Assembly (NCBI GenBank): GCA_026389745.1
Contig: JAPLHG010000025.1
Location: 1 to 7,129 of the forward strand
DNA: 7,129 bases
From: Chloroflexota bacterium
GTDB taxonomy: Bacteria > Chloroflexota > Dehalococcoidia > Dehalococcoidales > Fen-1064
Direction of reading: 5' to 3'
Shown here one piece after another: positions 4,883 through 7,129 of the stretch (the stretch's first letter is position 1; the number at the start of each line of letters is the position of its first letter). The notes beneath the pieces are model-generated. The model saw nothing but the letters and a program-made list of their open reading frames with translations, was not told the DNA's origin and did no database searches. The position numbers were made by a program, and so were the translations under genes.

Positions 4883-5791
4883 ATGCCAGCATATGCCTAT
4901 CTAAAGAAAAAGTTTATCCCCTTGGGAGAAGCCAAGTTTGGTGTGATGACCAACTTTGCACATTACGGTACCGGTGTCTTTGAAGGTATTCGCGGTAATT
5001 GGAACAAAGAGCACAAACAGCTCTACCTCTTTCGTTTGAAAGAACACTACGAGCGCCTGATGAACGGTTGCCGTGTCCTGAGTATTGACCTGCCTTACAC
5101 GTTGGATGAGCTGTGCCAATTGACTATCAAACTGGCGGCTAAGAGCCAGTTAAAAGAAGATGCCTACGTGCGCCCCGTCGCCTACAAGAGTTCTGAGGCA
5201 CTGGGTGTCCGGCTCCACAATCTGGAGTCCGATTTTCTCAGTTTCATCTTCCCCTGGGGACCTTATTTTGATACTGATAGGGCGAGGTGCTGTGTCTCTT
5301 CGTGGCGTTTCCCCACTGAAATACCGCGGGCAAAATTAACCGGGCTCTATATCACTAATGCCCTTGCTAAGAGTGAGGCAGTCGGTAATGGTCTGGATGA
5401 AGCGATTATGCTCACTCCCGGTGGTTATGTTGCGGAGGGTAGCGGTGAGAATATCTTTTTGGTTGTTGACGGCAAGCTGGTGACGCCGCCCGCTTCAGAT
5501 GGTATTCTCATCGGGATTACCCGTGACACCGTGATGAAACTGGCAAAAAATGAACTCGGTATTGAAACAGTCGAGAGACACGTCAACCGTATTGAGCTTT
5601 ACAATGCTGAGGAATGCTTCCTGACGGGCACTGCCGCTCACATCACTCCTGTCGCTGAAATTGACCGCCGTAAGATTGACGGTGGCGAAATCGGCAAGGT
5701 AACCCGCAAACTGCAGAAGCTTTATAGCGATGTTATTTTGGGCAAGAACAAGAAGTATTCTGACTGGTGCACGCCAGTGTACAAAAAGTAA
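4883..5791 (+). CDS. ilvE: Branched-chain amino acid aminotransferase (class IV, PLP)
   Basis: This 302-residue cytoplasmic enzyme transfers the amino group between glutamate and the 2-oxoacids of leucine, isoleucine and valine (EC 2.6.1.42). I chose ATG 4883, preceded by GAGGAG at 4869-4874 with an 8-base gap, over the in-frame TTG at 4862, which would add seven atypical residues and lacks its own site. Fold-type IV features: HYGTGVFEGIR (27-37), RLKEHYERL (51-59), AYVRP (94-98), K151 in RAKLTGLY as the PLP lysine, YVAEGSGENIF, then GITRD and TGTAAHITPV in the PLP phosphate-binding half. Length is normal for the family. D-amino acid transaminase and ADC lyase share the fold, but the FEGIR, EGSGENIF and TGTAAHITPV combination fits IlvE best. 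plsY follows after 18 bp, probably on the same transcript. Confidence 0.93.
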   Translation: MPAYAYLKKKFIPLGEAKFGVMTNFAHYGTGVFEGIRGNWNKEHKQLYLFRLKEHYERLMNGCRVLSIDLPYTLDELCQLTIKLAAKSQLKEDAYVRPVAYKSSEALGVRLHNLESDFLSFIFPWGPYFDTDRARCCVSSWRFPTEIPRAKLTGLYITNALAKSEAVGNGLDEAIMLTPGGYVAEGSGENIFLVVDGKLVTPPASDGILIGITRDTVMKLAKNELGIETVERHVNRIELYNAEECFLTGTAAHITPVAEIDRRKIDGGEIGKVTRKLQKLYSDVILGKNKKYSDWCTPVYKK

Positions 5792-5809
5792 AGCATCGCG
5801 GGGGCTGAA

Positions 5810-6442
5810 ATGATAGTCAATGAGTTTGTTACCGGGCTCATCGTCTTCATCATCGGCTACTTTCTCGGTTCTATCCCTACTGCTTATATCGCCACCCGTC
5901 TGAAGACCGGCGGAGACATCCGTAAGCTTGGTGGCGGGAATGTCGGTGGCCTGAACACCCTCAAAGAAGTCGGGGTTCTCCCCGCTGTTATCGTCACAAT
6001 TGTCGATATTGGTAAAGGTGCCGCCGCCGTCGCTATCGCTCGCTGGGCATTAAATCTGACTCAACCCTACGTATTGACGGCGGCAATAGCCGCTGTCATT
6101 GGCCACAACTGGATGGTCTGGTTGAAATTCAGCGGCGGTAAGGGTATGGGTGCCAGCATCGGGGCGCTGGCAGTGCTCCTGCCAATCTACGGTTACTCGA
6201 CAGAACTGGCGATTTTCACTGCGATTATTCTGATACCCCTGGTATTGACGCGAAACGTCGCGCTATCAATGGGAATTGGTTTGGTGGCACTGCCTTTCAT
6301 TAGCTGGCTGGGTATGCACTCGGGAGTGTTCGTTATCTGGTCGATAGTTTTGGGACTAATCATTGCGGGTAAGTTTACACCGACCGCCCTGAGAGCACTT
6401 GCTAAGACCGCCGGCGTAAAGGACTTTATCAAGGGGCACTAG
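5810..6442 (+). CDS. plsY: Acyl-phosphate:glycerol-3-phosphate acyltransferase PlsY
   Basis: A 210-residue integral membrane enzyme that moves the acyl chain from acyl-phosphate to glycerol-3-phosphate, the first acylation in phospholipid synthesis (EC 2.3.1.275). It has several hydrophobic segments. The three PlsY motifs are recognisable: GSIPTAYI (20-27); KLGGGNVGGLNTLKEVG (39-55), usually G-S-G-N-x-G-A-x-N-x-x-R; and GHNWMVWLKFSGGKGMGAS (98-116), usually G-H-x-x-P-x-x-x-x-F-x-G-G-K-G-x-A-T. The glycines, N44, N49, H99 and K111 are kept; the serine of motif 2 and the proline of motif 3 are replaced (G42, M102/V103). A DIGKGA segment (66-71) also fits. Only a GGGGG stretch (5800-5804) serves as a ribosome site, and translation may be coupled to ilvE 18 bp upstream. 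Some genomes carry several PlsY paralogues, so it may be an accessory copy. Confidence 0.88.
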   Translation: MIVNEFVTGLIVFIIGYFLGSIPTAYIATRLKTGGDIRKLGGGNVGGLNTLKEVGVLPAVIVTIVDIGKGAAAVAIARWALNLTQPYVLTAAIAAVIGHNWMVWLKFSGGKGMGASIGALAVLLPIYGYSTELAIFTAIILIPLVLTRNVALSMGIGLVALPFISWLGMHSGVFVIWSIVLGLIIAGKFTPTALRALAKTAGVKDFIKGH

Positions 6443-6466
6443 CAAATACAGAAGTAGAAACATGGG

Positions 6467-6479
6467 ATTTGGCCCAAAT
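6467..6479. repeat. Short dyad between convergent plsY and rpsT
   Basis: ATTTGG-C-CCAAAT (6467-6479) is a perfect odd palindrome in the 59-bp gap between two convergent genes. It lacks a T-run in either direction and the loop would be too tight for a good terminator. Nothing else recognisable lies in the gap. Confidence 0.3.
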
Positions 6480-6501
6480 TATTTCAGCCGGTCGGCCCTT
6501 T

Positions 6502-6768
6502 CTAGCCCTTGGCTGAGTTAAGTTTCTTTGTCAGGCGTGCCTTGCGGCGGGAAGCGTTATTGGGGTGAATGACACCCTTGACGGCCGCCTTATCAAGGGC
6601 GCTGGTGGCCGTCACTGCTGCTGTTTGTGCCTCGTCAAGTTTCCCGGCGGAGATGAGCTTCTCTGCCTGAGTGATTCTCGTTTTACAGAGAGTGCGGACG
6701 GATTTATTACGTTGTGTCCGCCGCGCGTCAGTTCTTAATTGTCTTTTGGATGATTCTATATTGGGCAA
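6502..6768 (-). CDS. rpsT: 30S ribosomal protein bS20 (UUG start)
   Basis: This 88-residue basic, alpha-helical protein binds 16S rRNA in the small subunit. It starts PNIESSKRQLRTDARRTQRNK, with the family pattern [AP]-N-[IH]-x-S-[AS]-K-[KR]; later segments include NKSVRTLCK and VIHPNNASRRKARLTKKLN, whose H-x-N-x-A-x-R-x-[KR]-S/A-R-L pattern is diagnostic of S20. The start is a TTG (6768-6766): it places the conserved N-terminus correctly and a strong AGGAGG (minus strand, plus 6780-6775) lies 6 bases upstream. The gene follows rel by 61 bp on the same strand, probably with its own promoter at the end of rel, and is convergent with plsY. Length is normal. Confidence 0.96.
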   Translation of the reverse strand: MPNIESSKRQLRTDARRTQRNKSVRTLCKTRITQAEKLISAGKLDEAQTAAVTATSALDKAAVKGVIHPNNASRRKARLTKKLNSAKG

Positions 6769-6774
6769 TCTCTT

Positions 6775-6780
6775 CCTCCT
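6775..6780 (-). promoter_or_regulatory. Ribosome site fixing the UUG start of rpsT
   Basis: On the minus strand AGGAGG lies 6 bases before the TTG at 6768-6766. No ATG or GTG at the proper distance gives the conserved S20 N-terminus, so this strong site decides the start. Confidence 0.8.
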
Positions 6781-6802
6781 GCGTCGCTCTATCTATTCAA
6801 CC

Positions 6803-6816
6803 ACCCCTCCGGGGGT
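6803..6816 (-). promoter_or_regulatory. Small GC hairpin at the 5' end of the rpsT leader
   Basis: On the minus strand ACCCC-CGGA-GGGGT forms a 5-bp stem with a 4-base loop. It begins at about the predicted transcription start of the rpsT promoter (about 6816), so the rpsT mRNA would open with a hairpin. It has no T-run, so it is a poor terminator for rel; a stabilising or regulatory leader element is a guess. Confidence 0.4.
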
Positions 6817-6822
6817 ATTCAG

Positions 6823-6852
6823 ATTATAACTATGGCGGGGGCACGGTTTTAA
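6823..6852 (-). promoter_or_regulatory. Sigma-70 promoter for rpsT at the end of rel
   Basis: On the minus strand a perfect TATAAT (6828-6823) is preceded, after 18 bp, by TTAAAA (6852-6847), a 4/6 match to the -35 consensus. The -35 box and most of the spacer lie within the last codons of rel, so rpsT could be transcribed independently of rel. The predicted start is near 6816, with a leader of about 48 bases. Confidence 0.55.
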
Positions 6853-7129
6853 TGGATGCTTCTTCACCCGCCCGGGCAACATTTATCACTCCCCTTACAC
6901 CCTCAATTCTTGCCAGGACACGGCTCAATTGTCCGAGGTTTCCTATATCCAGGGTAATGGAGAATAATGTCTTCTGGTCGGACTTATTGGACACATTCAT
7001 ATTGGCAATATTGACTTTCTCGGCAGCTACCACTGCAGTGATATCCCGTGCCAATCCCACTCTGTCCCAGGCATCAACCTCCACTGTGACCGGATAAATA
7101 TGGTCGGTTTGCCCCCATTGTACGGGGAT
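6830..7129 (-). CDS. rel: RelA/SpoT-family (p)ppGpp synthetase/hydrolase, C-terminal ACT domain (partial)
   Basis: The frame is open from the right edge of the window (7129) to a TAG at 6832-6830, so 99 C-terminal residues of a longer protein are visible. They begin IPVQWGQTDHIYPVTVEVDAW (split by the reader at the conserved W-G), matching the stretch that precedes the ACT domain of Rel/SpoT/RelA proteins (W-G, then Y-P-V-x-[IV]-x-V). The ACT domain follows: DRVGLARDIT, VVAAEKVNIANMNV, a LFSITLDIGN strand, the LSRVLARIEGVRGVINVAR helix-strand end, then a short tail. This regulatory domain senses ribosome or amino-acid status; the hydrolase, synthetase and TGS domains would lie beyond the window. 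The GTG at 7084 is an internal codon, not the start. Whether the enzyme is bifunctional Rel or monofunctional cannot be told from this end. Confidence 0.92.
   Translation of the reverse strand: MPVQWGQTDHIYPVTVEVDAWDRVGLARDITAVVAAEKVNIANMNVSNKSDQKTLFSITLDIGNLGQLSRVLARIEGVRGVINVARAGEEASIKTVPPP

Noticed and set aside
4597..4983. 128-codon plus-strand frame across the rplY-ilvE junction
   Set aside because: Lysine/leucine-rich out-of-frame reading of the rplY tail, the gap and the start of ilvE.
6443..6501. Bidirectional intrinsic terminator between plsY and rpsT
   Set aside because: Only short, tight palindromes are present and no T-run follows on either strand.
6714..7097. 127-codon plus-strand frame opposite rpsT and rel
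   Set aside because: Antisense shadow; the minus-strand S20 and ACT-domain readings are clearly the real proteins.

Overview
The window looks like a bacterial chromosome segment of intermediate GC with Shine-Dalgarno-led genes and sigma-70-type promoters. The housekeeping proteins (a bL25 of the long CTC/TL5 form, divergent PlsY, IlvE, Rel, bS20) and the APC/USP/TrkA set resemble Chloroflexota, possibly Dehalococcoidia. That placement is an impression from protein flavour and gene order, not a proven assignment.

Region 1 (1-138) is the edge of an insertion sequence: the first 17 codons of a transposase on the minus strand, followed by two copies of a 24-bp imperfect direct repeat that probably mark the element's end. 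A good promoter (146-174) lies just outside it.

Region 2 (216-3895, plus strand) is a likely ion-transport module: a 12-helix APC-superfamily transporter, an overlapping small two-helix membrane protein, a membrane-anchored UspA-like protein, then, behind tandem promoters, two TrkA/RCK NAD-binding proteins (one N-domain only, one full length). No TrkH/KtrB channel subunit is present. The transporter has acidic residues in TM1, TM3 and TM6, placed as in KUP/KimA-type K+/H+ symporters. My best hypothesis is therefore a K+ (or other cation) uptake system built on an APC transporter and gated by USP/RCK partners; an amino acid permease remains possible.

Region 3 (4107-6442, plus strand) holds rplY (5S rRNA-binding bL25), ilvE (branched-chain aminotransferase) and plsY (membrane acyl-phosphate:glycerol-3-phosphate acyltransferase). 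The rplY-ilvE gap contains nested palindromes with a perfect -10 box at their centre. ilvE and plsY are 18 bp apart and probably co-transcribed.

Region 4 (6502-7129, minus strand) holds rpsT (bS20, UUG start) convergent with plsY, preceded by the 3' end of a rel/spoT (p)ppGpp synthetase-hydrolase gene that runs off the window. A perfect TATAAT for rpsT overlaps the end of rel.

I found no tRNA, rRNA or CRISPR array, and no convincing intrinsic terminator with a stem followed by a T-run. No gap without a gene exceeds 300 bases.
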